Below, one piece after another: positions 55,470-64,000 of a DNA stretch of 64,000 nt. Origin of the DNA: Aquimarina algicola (GTDB lineage: Bacteria; Bacteroidota; Bacteroidia; Flavobacteriales; Flavobacteriaceae); assembly GCF_006443095.1 (NCBI RefSeq), contig NZ_VFWZ01000009.1, positions 124,001-188,000 of the forward strand. The letters run 5' to 3'. A model generated the notes under the pieces. It searched no databases and was not told the origin of the DNA. It saw only the letters and a list, made by a program, of their open reading frames with translations. How positions within the stretch are numbered: position 1 is the first letter of the stretch; each line of letters starts with the position of its first letter. The position numbers and the translations under genes were made by a program.

Positions 55470-57776
55470 ATGAAATTATTGTTGTTTTTTCAACAATTCA
55501 GTATTTGGTCAAAAGTACTATTGCGAGAGTTATATAATAATTTAATAAGTTTTTTCTTTATTTTATCAGTATATTTTGCATTATGGCATTTTCCCCAGAC
55601 CATTGATTTGTTATTGATTTTGAATCAGGCAGATGCTTTTATGTTCGAAGTTCCACTATACTTTTTCTTGCTATTAGCTTCGGCTTTTTTGATTTGGAAT
55701 ATACCGAAGTACTTCTATTATTATAATTATAAAGATATTTCGTTGTCAAATTTTATTGGTTTTGTCCCTAATCAGCACTATCGATTTCAAACCAAAGGAA
55801 CTTCGGTGAATTATCAATATAGATTAAGAATCCATATGCGTAAAGTAGTACCTAGAATTTTGGCGCTAATGCTATTAATTATCTCTGCTTTAAGTATACT
55901 CAATGCAATGCAATTATTTGAACTTGATAATATTTATACCAGTATATTAAACCCTTTTAGTACTCTTATATTTTGTATTATATTATTACTTGTTCTTTCA
56001 GAACCGAATGCATACAAAAAAATTCAGTATTTATTTGCAAAAGTACCTAGAACAAAGAGCTTGCTTGTTATTATGGTTTTGATATTGATACTGTTTATTA
56101 TTTCTTTAGGAACGCTGAATACGCAAACAGAAAAAGATTTAGGAAATCTTTTTTTAGCAAATACTGCTTTAGTTCTAGTGTTCTTCATTTTGGTTTTTAA
56201 TAGTTATATTTTTTTACGGAAAATTTCAAAAAGATTTTTCTATGGAGTGATCCTTATTTCAGGTTTTTTAGGAGTATTATTTTTTTTAGGGCTTAACTTT
56301 AATCCCAATTGGGCTAGTAATATCAATCCGTTGTCTATCATGATTTTATCCTTTTCTAGCCTTTTTATGATCAGTTTCATCCTTATCCTTATTGGAAAGA
56401 AAATAAAACTACCATTATTTTCTATAGTAGTGATATTATTCTTTTTGTTATCAAAATTATTTTTCCAAAATTCTGAACATTACCAATTGTCTTTACAACC
56501 TACCAAAGTAGCTAGACCAACTCTAGAAGACTATATGTATCAATGGATTAAAGCTCGAAAAAACAAAATAATTAAAGCGAAAGATGATTTTCCTGTTGTT
56601 TTGATATCTTCTGAAGGAGGAGGGTCGAGAGCAGGACTTTGGGCATTTTTGGTACATAGTTATTTATATGAAAGCTCTGGAGGAGAATATTTTGAAAATA
56701 ATTTGCTATCTATTACAGGAGCCTCTGGCGGTAGTGTTGGTAATGCTATGTTTTTTGCAGAAGCAAGAAAAGCTCAATTACAAAATAATAAAGGAATTTT
56801 TAAGATAAAGGATCAAGACAATTCTTCTATAGTATACAAAGCAAGTGCTATTTATAAAGAAAATTATTTGTCAACTAGTTTACTTTCTTTATTGGGACGA
56901 GATTTATTTAAAGAAGCAACTAACTTATTTGTATTTGAAAATAGAGGTCAATTACTAGAGAAACAGTGGAGCGCTGCATTTGATAAATATTTTTCTGTGA
57001 AAAAGGATCGTATTTTACAAAATGAATTTCTCTCATTTTATAAAGATTTGGATTTTTCAAGTACTACTACAAAACATACACCACCTTTATTATTTATTAA
57101 TACGACTCACACCCAAACAGGGAATTATAATATTATTAGTCCTGTTTTGTATACTCACTTAAAACCTCTTGCAGGAATGAATGATTTTATAAGCAATATA
57201 CAATCGAGTACTCCTGATTTTTCTATAGCATTATCTACGGCAATGAGGGTAAATGCAAGTTTTCCTTATGTTACACCTGTAGGCGAAGTTAAAAGAAAGT
57301 CAAAGCTAGACAGAGTATATTCTGATCAATATGCAGATGCAGGGTATTACGATAATATTGGTGGGAGGGTATCTAAGGGGATAGAAGAAGTTTTTAATAA
57401 AGTAGTATTAGACTCTTTTCCAGACTTAAAAAATAAAATTAAAATAAAGCATGTTATTATAACCAATGACGAAGAAAGAAAAATAATAAAAACACAAGCT
57501 CAATTTTCTGCTCCGTTAACAACATTACAAAACGTTAGATATGGTCATACCAAAGAAATAATCAATAGATTAGGAAGCAATAATATTATTCGTCTAAAAC
57601 CCACAGCAATACCTTTGTATAAAGCCAGGTTAGACTTGCAGTCGAAAGAAGACGTACTAATGATCAAACCTGTTTTACCGCTAGGAAGATACTTGTCTAC
57701 TGTAGCAATTCGTTCAATTGAAGCACGATTAGATGAGGTAAAACCGCAATTAGATTCAGTTTTAATAACAAATTAA
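55470..57776 (+). CDS. Membrane-anchored patatin-like phospholipase
   Basis: 768 residues. The N-terminal 345 residues contain about eight hydrophobic helices (for example 22-40, 70-90, 127-148, 157-176, 193-212, 225-245, 252-271, 283-303). The patatin domain follows: oxyanion loop SSEGGGSRAGLWA, nucleophile GASGGS (Ser419) and the Asp in YADAGYYDN (Asp623), here DA in place of the usual DG. Ser-Asp dyad enzymes of this type cleave phospholipid or acyl esters. The catalytic domain should face the cytoplasm or periplasm beside the membrane. Confidence 0.82.
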   Translation: MKLLLFFQQFSIWSKVLLRELYNNLISFFFILSVYFALWHFPQTIDLLLILNQADAFMFEVPLYFFLLLASAFLIWNIPKYFYYYNYKDISLSNFIGFVPNQHYRFQTKGTSVNYQYRLRIHMRKVVPRILALMLLIISALSILNAMQLFELDNIYTSILNPFSTLIFCIILLLVLSEPNAYKKIQYLFAKVPRTKSLLVIMVLILILFIISLGTLNTQTEKDLGNLFLANTALVLVFFILVFNSYIFLRKISKRFFYGVILISGFLGVLFFLGLNFNPNWASNINPLSIMILSFSSLFMISFILILIGKKIKLPLFSIVVILFFLLSKLFFQNSEHYQLSLQPTKVARPTLEDYMYQWIKARKNKIIKAKDDFPVVLISSEGGGSRAGLWAFLVHSYLYESSGGEYFENNLLSITGASGGSVGNAMFFAEARKAQLQNNKGIFKIKDQDNSSIVYKASAIYKENYLSTSLLSLLGRDLFKEATNLFVFENRGQLLEKQWSAAFDKYFSVKKDRILQNEFLSFYKDLDFSSTTTKHTPPLLFINTTHTQTGNYNIISPVLYTHLKPLAGMNDFISNIQSSTPDFSIALSTAMRVNASFPYVTPVGEVKRKSKLDRVYSDQYADAGYYDNIGGRVSKGIEEVFNKVVLDSFPDLKNKIKIKHVIITNDEERKIIKTQAQFSAPLTTLQNVRYGHTKEIINRLGSNNIIRLKPTAIPLYKARLDLQSKEDVLMIKPVLPLGRYLSTVAIRSIEARLDEVKPQLDSVLITN

Positions 57777-57805
57777 GACAGTTGTCTTTATTTTTTGTAT
57801 ATTTG
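57772..57805 (+). promoter_or_regulatory. Toxin-antitoxin promoter with palindromic operator
   Basis: A 20-bp inverted repeat, 57772-57791, has 8 of 9 matched pairs (arm core AAGACA/TGTCTT) and starts at the stop of the patatin gene. It sits 6 bp ahead of a consensus -7 element TATATTTG at 57798-57805. A repressor bound here would block the promoter, which fits autoregulation by the Xre-type antitoxin. The hairpin followed by TATTTTTTG could also act as a weak terminator. Confidence 0.5.
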
Positions 57806-57821
57806 TCAAAAATATGTACCT

Positions 57822-58274
57822 ATGAGCGCCGTATCTCCACTTGAATCAGATGACTTTGAAAACAAAGGTTTGTTACGATATTTGAATATTGATACTCCTT
57901 TACATAATGTATATGACTTTATAGAGCTTTCCAGAAATGGTATAGATAAAAAAGCATTATTACATTTAGCAAAAACTATTGGTTTCGATCTTAAAGAGTT
58001 AGCTCATGTGCTTCATGTTTCTGAACGTACAATTCAGAGGTATGATCTTAATAAAAAGTTAGGTACAGAAGCGAGTTCTAAGGCTTTGCAGCTTGCAAAA
58101 TTATATGCAAAAGGAGAAAATATTTTTGGAGACCTAGCTCGTTTTAAGAATTGGATGTCTCACCCTAGTACAGCATTAGCTATGAAAAAACCAAAAGAGC
58201 TTTTGGATACCACTTTTGGGTTTCAGCTGCTTAATGAAGAATTAGTACGAATAGAACATGGAATTTTTGCATAA
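57822..58274 (+). CDS. Xre/MbcA/ParS-type antitoxin
   Basis: Start at ATG 57822, the first ATG in frame and 16 bp after a -7 element; the frame is open farther only through a TTG. 150 residues: an Xre-like helix-turn-helix (DLKELAHVLHVSERTIQRYD, about 65-90) and a C-terminal MbcA/ParS toxin-binding domain ending in a helix with LDTTFGFQLLNEELVRIEHG. It would neutralise the RES toxin encoded next and repress the promoter. Stop and next start overlap by one base. Confidence 0.9.
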   Translation: MSAVSPLESDDFENKGLLRYLNIDTPLHNVYDFIELSRNGIDKKALLHLAKTIGFDLKELAHVLHVSERTIQRYDLNKKLGTEASSKALQLAKLYAKGENIFGDLARFKNWMSHPSTALAMKKPKELLDTTFGFQLLNEELVRIEHGIFA

Positions 58275-58729
58275 TGCTCGTATATAGAATAGCAAAACAA
58301 AAATACATAAATGATCTTACGGGTATTGGAGCAAAAACAGTAGGAGGAAGATGGAATCCTAAAGGAGTAGCTGTGTTGTATACAAGTTCTACAGCAGCAC
58401 TTTCTGCTTTAGAAGTGCTTGCACATCTACCAGCGGCTTATTTTCCTGATAACATGTCTATTGCTTCAATAGAAGTTCCTGATGATTTAATAACATCTGT
58501 AGAAGTAGATAAACTGCCAGAAAATTGGAATAAAATTCCTGCGCCGATTGAGGTCCAGAATTACTCTATGTATTGGATTACAGAAGCTAAGTATTTAGGA
58601 CTGATAGTTCCCAGTATTATTATCCCAAAAGAGAATAACCTTTTGGTTAACCCTTTACATCCACAATTTGAAAGCGTAAAATTAGTATCGGTAGAACCTT
58701 TTAGTTTTGATACACGACTACTGAAGTAA
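58274..58729 (+). CDS. RES-domain toxin (NAD-degrading family)
   Basis: 151 residues with the three RES hallmark residues: Arg in GGRWNPKG, Glu in ALEVLAHL, and Ser in HPQFESVKL. RES toxins phosphorolyse or hydrolyse NAD+ and stop growth when not neutralised. It overlaps the antitoxin gene by one base (TAATG), showing translational coupling. Length and motif spacing are normal for the family, so it should be active. Confidence 0.9.
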   Translation: MLVYRIAKQKYINDLTGIGAKTVGGRWNPKGVAVLYTSSTAALSALEVLAHLPAAYFPDNMSIASIEVPDDLITSVEVDKLPENWNKIPAPIEVQNYSMYWITEAKYLGLIVPSIIIPKENNLLVNPLHPQFESVKLVSVEPFSFDTRLLK

Positions 58730-58973
58730 TATTCTTTATTGTAAATAAATCAATTAAAACATTAAGAAATATTAAAAAAAAGTCTCTATAACATATCTAT
58801 TTTTATGGATATTGTAATGGTTGCGTTGATTTATTCTTATTTTTTTGTTAAAAAAGTAGTGTCTTTTTATTTAGATTTTTTTCTTTTGTATAAATTTCAA
58901 AAATATTTTTCGTAACGAACGAGGTTTCTTTACGTCATATTTGAGAAATAACTAATCTTAATTTTCTAATAGA

Positions 58974-61061
58974 ATGAATAATAAAGCAAAAAATTTACTT
59001 TTATTATCCGCATTCGTTGTTGCTTTTGTAGGTTGTAAGGATGAAAAAAAGCAAAGTGATAACAATACAGATGAAAAAGCTGTAGCGGAAGTAGAAAAAA
59101 TTCCAGGGATTGTACTTGAGAATATGGATACTCTAGTTAACCCAAAGAATGATTTCTACAATTATGTAAATGGTAATTGGATGAAGACTACCGAAATACC
59201 AGAAGATCGTACGACTTGGGGAGGTTTTAGTGTGCTTCGTAAATCAACAGACGCAAATGTATTAGAAATTCTTGCCAATGCTAAAAAAAGTGGAAAGTAT
59301 GGGGGAGAAACTGATCAAGCAAAAGCGATAGCTATTTTTGATACCAAATTAGATACAGTAGCTAGAAATAAAGTGGGCTTAGCTCCCTTAAAAGCGGCTC
59401 TTGATGATATAGCGTCGATCAAAGACCTATCAGAACTACAAACAGTTTTGGCAAAAAATCCATCTGTATCATCTCCGTTTTTTAATATAGGTGTTCAGGC
59501 TGATCTTAATAATAGTAAGATGAATGCTGTATATCTAGGTCAGGGAGGGTTAGGATTGCCAGATCGTGATTACTATTTAGATCAGGATGCAAAATCAAAA
59601 GAGATACGAGAAGAGTATAAGAAACATATCTCGAGAATGTTGCAAATGTTAGATGAGTCTGAAGCTGATGCAACTGCTGCTGCCGATAAAATTCTAGAAT
59701 TAGAAACTATTTTAGCTAAACCAAGGCTTAATAAAGTAGAGCGTAGAGATGCACGTAATTTAAACAACCCTAGAACGATAGCAGAGGTTGATAAAATGAT
59801 TTCATCTTTTGATTTTAATAAAATTATAAGTGATCTTGGTATTACCAAAAAAATTGATACACTCATAGTAGCTCATTTACGTTATACAGAGACATTAGAT
59901 GGTTTCTTTAAAAACACTCCGATTGAGGATGTTAAAACATTAGTAAAGTGGGATACCTTTAATAGTTCTACGGGTCGATTGACAACTGATGTAGAGAGAG
60001 CTAATTGGGAATTTTATAGTAAATATTTGAGAGGTCAAAAAGAACAAAGACCTGCTGATGAGAGAGCATTAGCTACTGTAAATAGAACTGTGGGAGAAGC
60101 TCTGGGACAATTATATGTAGACGAAAAATTTCCGCCAGAAGCAAAAGCTAAGGCAGAAAAAATGATTGCAAATGTAATTGAGGCTTACAAAGCTCGTATT
60201 CAAAAATTAGATTGGATGGGAGACGATACAAAAGCTAAAGCGATTGAAAAACTAGATAAATTTACTGTAAAAATAGGATACCCTGATAAGTGGGAAGATT
60301 ATTCAAAATTAGAAGTATCTGCCGATAAGACGTATTTTGATAATATGATTGCAGTACAAAAATGGGCAAGAGATAGAAATTACGAAGATATAGGAGAACC
60401 TGTAGATAAAACCAAATGGGGGATGTCTCCACAAACAGTAAATGCCTATTTTAATCCACTTAATAATGAGATTGTTTTTCCAGCTGCGATATTACAACCT
60501 CCATTTTATAATTATACAGCAGACGAGGCAGTTAATTATGGTGGTATAGGTGCAGTTATTGGCCATGAGATTTCTCATGCTTTTGATGATTCTGGAGCTC
60601 GTTTTGACTCAGATGGAAACCTTAAAAATTGGTGGACAGAAAATGATCTTAAAGCATTTACAGAAAGAGGAAACGCTTTAGCAGAACAATATAGTGCTAT
60701 AGAAGTTTTAGATAGTGTATTTATCAATGGTAAATTTACACTAGGAGAAAATATTGGAGACCTAGGAGGTGTATTAGGAGCTTATGATGGACTACAAAAG
60801 CACTTTGCAGAAAATGGAAGACCAGAAGATATAGACGGTTTTACTGCAGAGCAAAGGTTTTTTATGTCTTGGGCAACAGTTTGGAGAACAAAATCTCGTG
60901 ATGATGCTTTAAGAACTCAAATTAAGACAGATCCACACTCTCCAGGAATGGTACGTGCAATACAACCTTTATTAAATGTTCCTGCGTTTTATGAAGCATT
61001 TAATATTGTAGAAGGAGATGAAATGTACTTAGCACCAGAAAAAAGAGTTAATATCTGGTAG
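58974..61061 (+). CDS. M13 family zinc metallopeptidase lipoprotein
   Basis: 695 residues. Lipoprotein signal ending FVGC (Cys21). Large N-terminal M13 domain, then VIGHEISHAFDD with HEISH at 531-535 and third ligand Glu in ENIGDLGG. NAYFNPLNNEIVFPAAILQPPFY is the family's substrate strand. The C-terminus ends with VNIW, close to the usual M13 end. It cleaves short peptides at the periplasmic side. Single gene, terminated by a strong bidirectional hairpin. Confidence 0.94.
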   Translation: MNNKAKNLLLLSAFVVAFVGCKDEKKQSDNNTDEKAVAEVEKIPGIVLENMDTLVNPKNDFYNYVNGNWMKTTEIPEDRTTWGGFSVLRKSTDANVLEILANAKKSGKYGGETDQAKAIAIFDTKLDTVARNKVGLAPLKAALDDIASIKDLSELQTVLAKNPSVSSPFFNIGVQADLNNSKMNAVYLGQGGLGLPDRDYYLDQDAKSKEIREEYKKHISRMLQMLDESEADATAAADKILELETILAKPRLNKVERRDARNLNNPRTIAEVDKMISSFDFNKIISDLGITKKIDTLIVAHLRYTETLDGFFKNTPIEDVKTLVKWDTFNSSTGRLTTDVERANWEFYSKYLRGQKEQRPADERALATVNRTVGEALGQLYVDEKFPPEAKAKAEKMIANVIEAYKARIQKLDWMGDDTKAKAIEKLDKFTVKIGYPDKWEDYSKLEVSADKTYFDNMIAVQKWARDRNYEDIGEPVDKTKWGMSPQTVNAYFNPLNNEIVFPAAILQPPFYNYTADEAVNYGGIGAVIGHEISHAFDDSGARFDSDGNLKNWWTENDLKAFTERGNALAEQYSAIEVLDSVFINGKFTLGENIGDLGGVLGAYDGLQKHFAENGRPEDIDGFTAEQRFFMSWATVWRTKSRDDALRTQIKTDPHSPGMVRAIQPLLNVPAFYEAFNIVEGDEMYLAPEKRVNIW

Positions 61062-61084
61062 GATTAAACCTTAAAAAATAAGCT

Positions 61085-61119
61085 AAAAAGCTCTGTAAAA
61101 TTATTTTACAGAGCTTTTT
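61085..61119. terminator. Bidirectional intrinsic terminator
   Basis: A perfect 16-bp stem (61085-61100 with 61104-61119) with a 3-nt loop has T runs in both directions. It lies between the M13 stop and the convergent gene, whose TAA (61119-61121) touches the stem end. Confidence 0.92.
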
Positions 61120-61763
61120 TAATTTTCTTTGATCTCATTCATTAATAAAAAAGCTTTATTCACATACTCTTTTTCTAAAAACAGAGTAAAGTAATTAGAG
61201 GTAGAAATAATTTCAAAAACAGGTATCCCCTCATAAGCAAGTAACTTGAAGATATAAAAATAGAGTCCTATTGCCTTAGAATTATCTTCGGGTAAAGCAA
61301 TAGAAATCGAAGATAAGTTATCTGCAACAGAAATACAGGTCTCATTTTTGAAATGCTTTTCTACAACATTTTTCAATGAAGATGTCACAAGAATATTGCT
61401 TTCTTGAAAATTACTTGAATAGGTAAAATATGCTTTTGTTTCATTTTTAACATTTTCTAAGAGATTACTCTGGCTAGTGAGTATCGTATTAGAGTTAAGA
61501 AACGTGTATTCGGTAATCCCAGATCTTACAACAATATCTCCTAGATTCCTTAGATTATCAATATGTTTGATTTTTCTAGGATGGTAACGCCTTAAGGCCA
61601 TTACTATAGAACCAGGCTTTACCGGTTTTTTCATGATTTTTTCAACTTGAGGCAATAAATCAATAGCCAAAGAACTAAAGTTTATAATGTCTCTTGATAG
61701 TGCATCTTCCAAAAAAGGTTGATGTCTTAAAATATTATGTACACAATCTGTAATAGTCTTCAT
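61119..61763 (-). CDS. HTH and ACT domain protein, putative amino-acid regulator
   Basis: 214 residues, no signal peptide. Residues about 20-60 (ALSRDIINFSSLAIDLLPQVEKI ... PGSIVMALRRY) match the winged-helix region of ACT-containing regulators of the COG2150 type. The C-terminal half (about 135-210) has ACT-like strands (ISVADNLSSISIALPED, GIPVFEIISTSNYFTLFLEKEYVNKAFLLM). It is divergent from aspartate kinase (116 bp apart), so a link with control of aspartate-family amino acids is inferred. Ligand unknown. Confidence 0.7.
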   Translation of the reverse strand: MKTITDCVHNILRHQPFLEDALSRDIINFSSLAIDLLPQVEKIMKKPVKPGSIVMALRRYHPRKIKHIDNLRNLGDIVVRSGITEYTFLNSNTILTSQSNLLENVKNETKAYFTYSSNFQESNILVTSSLKNVVEKHFKNETCISVADNLSSISIALPEDNSKAIGLYFYIFKLLAYEGIPVFEIISTSNYFTLFLEKEYVNKAFLLMNEIKEN

Positions 61764-61879
61764 TGTTATATATTTAACATTTTGTGTAAAAATAGACTTT
61801 TTTGTCGTAAAATATTTATTTTATGTGAAGTATTAACTAATTATGTGCTTTCAAAATTAGAATTGATAAAAGAAGAAAG

Positions 61880-63208
61880 ATGAAAATTTTAAAGTTTGGT
61901 GGTACTTCGGTAGGTTCGGTAGACAATTTGAGAAGAGTAAAAGATATTCTTATTACAGAAGAAGATGATAAGATCGTAGTGTGCTCTGCGATGTCTGGCG
62001 TGACAGATCAACTGGTAAGGTTGGTAGAAAGTGTAAAATTTAAAGATTCAGAAGCTATCGCTCGTCATTTACATCGTTTAGAAAGTAAACATAATGACGT
62101 CATTGATCAATTAATAGAAAGTAAAGATTTACAAAATACGCTCAAAAGTAATATTTCTATTATGATTACTGAAATGTTTGAGATTGCAAGTCAAGACTAT
62201 TCAGCAGAAATAAATTCAAGAATTATTACATATGGAGAAACACTATTGACATATGTATTTTCAGAATATTTAAATTCAATAGGAGTGACCAATACACTTC
62301 TAGACGCAAAACAATTTATGTATGTTGATACTATAGAAAGTCCGAATATTGTAAATGTATCCAGAAAAATTGATGCCCTTATAAAAGAACGTCCTTCTTC
62401 ATTATACATAACTCAAGGATTCGTTTGTAGAGATAGTGACGAGAATATTAGTCATTTAAAAAGAGGAGGTAGTGACTATACAGCAACTATTATAGGAGCT
62501 GCTGTAAATGCTGAAGAGGTTCAAATATGGACAGATATCGACGGACTACATAATAATGATCCTCGTTATGTAGAAGAAACATATCCAATTTCACATCTTA
62601 CCTATAATGAAGCTGCCGAATTAGCATACTTTGGAGCTAAAATTCTTCATCCTCAAACAGTTTCTCCGGTTGTCAATAAGCAAATTCCTGTATTATTAAA
62701 AAATACGTTTGATCCGGAAGCACATGGTACTGTAATTTCTAACAAAACGTATAGAAAAGGTTTAAAAGCAATTTCTGCAAAAGATGGTATTACTGCTATA
62801 AAGATAAAGTCTAATAGGATGTTGATGGCACATGGGTATCTGAGAAGGATTTTTGAAGTTTTTGATAACTATCAAACCTCGATCGATATGATTACTACTT
62901 CAGAAATAGCAATATCACTTACAATAGATAATGCAAGTAATTTGGATAAGATCGTAAAAGAGTTAGAAACATATGCAGAAATCACTGTAGAACAAGATCA
63001 TAGTATCATTTGCATTGTAGGTGAATCTGTCATAAATGATAAAAATTCGCATAAACTTTTTGAAATTTTAAATTTTATACCTGTTAGAATGGTCTCTTAT
63101 GGGGGGAGTAATAATAATATATCAATTTTGGTAGATACAAAAGATAAGATTCCTACATTGAGACTTTTGAATGAAAAGCTTTTTTGCGTCGAAGAACATG
63201 CCATATAA
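61880..63208 (+). CDS. lysC: Aspartate kinase
   Basis: 442 residues. N-terminal kinase motif KFGGTSVGS, then CSAMSGVTD, GETLLTYV, TQGFVCRD, LKRGGSDYTATIIGAA and WTDIDGLHNNDPR. Two ACT domains at about 305-440 give feedback control, with ITTSEIAISLTID typical for lysine/threonine-sensitive forms. It makes aspartyl phosphate for lysine, threonine and methionine. The homoserine dehydrogenase part found fused in ThrA is absent. Transcribed away from the HTH-ACT gene. Confidence 0.94.
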   Translation: MKILKFGGTSVGSVDNLRRVKDILITEEDDKIVVCSAMSGVTDQLVRLVESVKFKDSEAIARHLHRLESKHNDVIDQLIESKDLQNTLKSNISIMITEMFEIASQDYSAEINSRIITYGETLLTYVFSEYLNSIGVTNTLLDAKQFMYVDTIESPNIVNVSRKIDALIKERPSSLYITQGFVCRDSDENISHLKRGGSDYTATIIGAAVNAEEVQIWTDIDGLHNNDPRYVEETYPISHLTYNEAAELAYFGAKILHPQTVSPVVNKQIPVLLKNTFDPEAHGTVISNKTYRKGLKAISAKDGITAIKIKSNRMLMAHGYLRRIFEVFDNYQTSIDMITTSEIAISLTIDNASNLDKIVKELETYAEITVEQDHSIICIVGESVINDKNSHKLFEILNFIPVRMVSYGGSNNNISILVDTKDKIPTLRLLNEKLFCVEEHAI

Positions 63209-63226
63209 ATGTTTGTTATATTTATT

Positions 63227-63264
63227 AAAAAGCAGGACTGTAATTAGATAGTTCTGCTTTTTTT
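63227..63264 (+). terminator. Intrinsic terminator after aspartate kinase
   Basis: A 12-bp stem with one G-T pair (63227-63238 with 63251-63262), a 12-nt loop and a T run to 63264. It begins 19 bp after the stop codon. Confidence 0.85.
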
Positions 63265-63360
63265 GTAATTTATTTTGTTAAAATAATTTTATACATACAA
63301 AATTACAGTCTCATTTTTTGAAACTCATATAGCCTATGTTTGCATATAAAAATTAAATTT

Positions 63361-64000
63361 ATGCTAACAAAAGTATTTGGAAGTGCTGTTTTTGGGATAG
63401 AAGCGACAACTATAACAGTTGAGGTTAATATTGATAAGGGAATAGGGTATCATTTGGTCGGGCTACCTGATAATGCAATCAAAGAGAGTAGTTATAGAAT
63501 AGCAGCAGCATTACAAAATAATGGTTATAAACTACCGGGCAAGAAGATAACAATCAATATGGCGCCTGCAGATCTAAGAAAAGAAGGTTCTGATTATGAT
63601 CTTACATTAGCACTAGGAATTTTGGTTGCAAGTTCTCAGATTAAAGCTGAAGCTATATCAGAATACTTGATCATGGGAGAACTGTCTTTAGATGGTAGTT
63701 TGCAACCTATAAAAGGAGCGCTTCCGATCGCTATAAAAGCTAGAGAAGAAGGTTTTAAAGGGTTTATTCTTCCAAGACAAAATGCTAAAGAAGCAGCAAT
63801 TGTAGATGATTTAGAAGTATATGGAGTCGATAATATAAAAGAAGTAATAGATTTTTTTGAAGAGAGAATAAATCTAGAAAGAACCATCGTAGATACACGC
63901 CAGGAATTTTATAAAGAATTAGAAAATCCAGAGTTTGATTTTGCAGATGTAAAAGGGCAGGAGAGTATTAAACGATGTATGGAAATTGCCGCCGCCGGAG
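63361..64000 (+). CDS. YifB-family Mg-chelatase-like ATPase (ComM), 3' partial
   Basis: The frame is open from the ATG at 63361 to the window end (213 complete codons). MLTKVFGSAVFGIEATTITVEVNIDKG, LVGLPDNAIKESSYRIAAALQNNGYKLP, ITINMAPADLRKEGSDYDLTLALGIL and IMGELSLDGSLQPIKGALP are the conserved N-terminal (Lon protease S16-like) domain of YifB/ComM. The final visible part (FADVKGQESIKRCMEIAAAG) opens the AAA+ domain. ComM is a helicase that helps integration of DNA taken up by transformation; other YifB proteins are less understood. The rest is beyond the window. Confidence 0.92.
   Translation, partial: MLTKVFGSAVFGIEATTITVEVNIDKGIGYHLVGLPDNAIKESSYRIAAALQNNGYKLPGKKITINMAPADLRKEGSDYDLTLALGILVASSQIKAEAISEYLIMGELSLDGSLQPIKGALPIAIKAREEGFKGFILPRQNAKEAAIVDDLEVYGVDNIKEVIDFFEERINLERTIVDTRQEFYKELENPEFDFADVKGQESIKRCMEIAAAG

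Overview
The window is AT-rich, densely coded chromosomal DNA from a Bacteroidota bacterium, most likely a marine Flavobacteriaceae (an Aquimarina-like genus would fit, but the sequence does not prove it). The evidence is SusC/SusD pairs, a type IX secretion C-terminal tail on an amylase, lipoproteins with Bacteroidota-style lipoboxes, weak Shine-Dalgarno signals and TAnnTTTG-type -7 promoter elements. I see no rRNA, tRNA, CRISPR array, insertion sequence or prophage.

Region by region. 1-4.9 kb: a 5'-truncated CocE/S15-type hydrolase, a DUF885 lipoprotein and a convergent HELSH protein. 5.1-8.6 kb: a C39-peptidase ABC exporter with its HlyD adaptor and no visible substrate gene. 8.8-26.9 kb: an alpha-glucan utilisation locus. 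Its left arm (minus strand) is susC, susD, a SusE/F-like lipoprotein and a T9SS-exported GH13 amylase. Its right arm (plus strand) is a LacI-type regulator, an MFS sugar transporter, beta-phosphoglucomutase, a GH65 maltose phosphorylase and two GH13 enzymes. 27.1-30.2 kb: pfkA, gapA and a BadF-type sugar kinase, so that glycolytic genes directly follow the glucan locus.

30.2-48.9 kb is an assimilatory nitrate/nitrite island: a NarX-like sensor kinase, DUF4202, nirD, nirB, an outer-membrane porin, a NarL-like response regulator, a free-standing protein with two PilJ/NarX-type P-boxes, an NrtABCD-type ABC importer, a NasA nitrate reductase fused to a NirB-like flavin reductase and BFD iron-sulfur domain, and an uncharacterised nitrite/sulfite-reductase-like protein carrying a C-terminal rubredoxin. 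A palindrome AAGTA-N4-TACTT lies in front of four transcription units here. In three of them it overlaps the -7 element in exactly the same register, which suggests a dedicated nitrate/nitrite regulon.

49-64 kb is a mixed housekeeping/accessory stretch: two small unknown genes, an S41 peptidase, a carboxypeptidase-regulatory-like protein, a hybrid histidine kinase, a small secreted protein, a membrane patatin, a Xre/RES toxin-antitoxin pair with a palindrome inside its promoter, an M13 peptidase, an HTH-ACT protein divergent from aspartate kinase, and the start of a YifB/ComM-type ATPase gene cut by the window end.

Working together: surface amylase and SusCD-like proteins capture and import malto-oligosaccharides, the GH13 enzymes trim them, GH65 and PgmB turn maltose into glucose 6-phosphate, and PfkA/GapA carry the carbon on. 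The nitrate island supplies ammonium through porin, ABC importer, nitrate reductase and NirBD.
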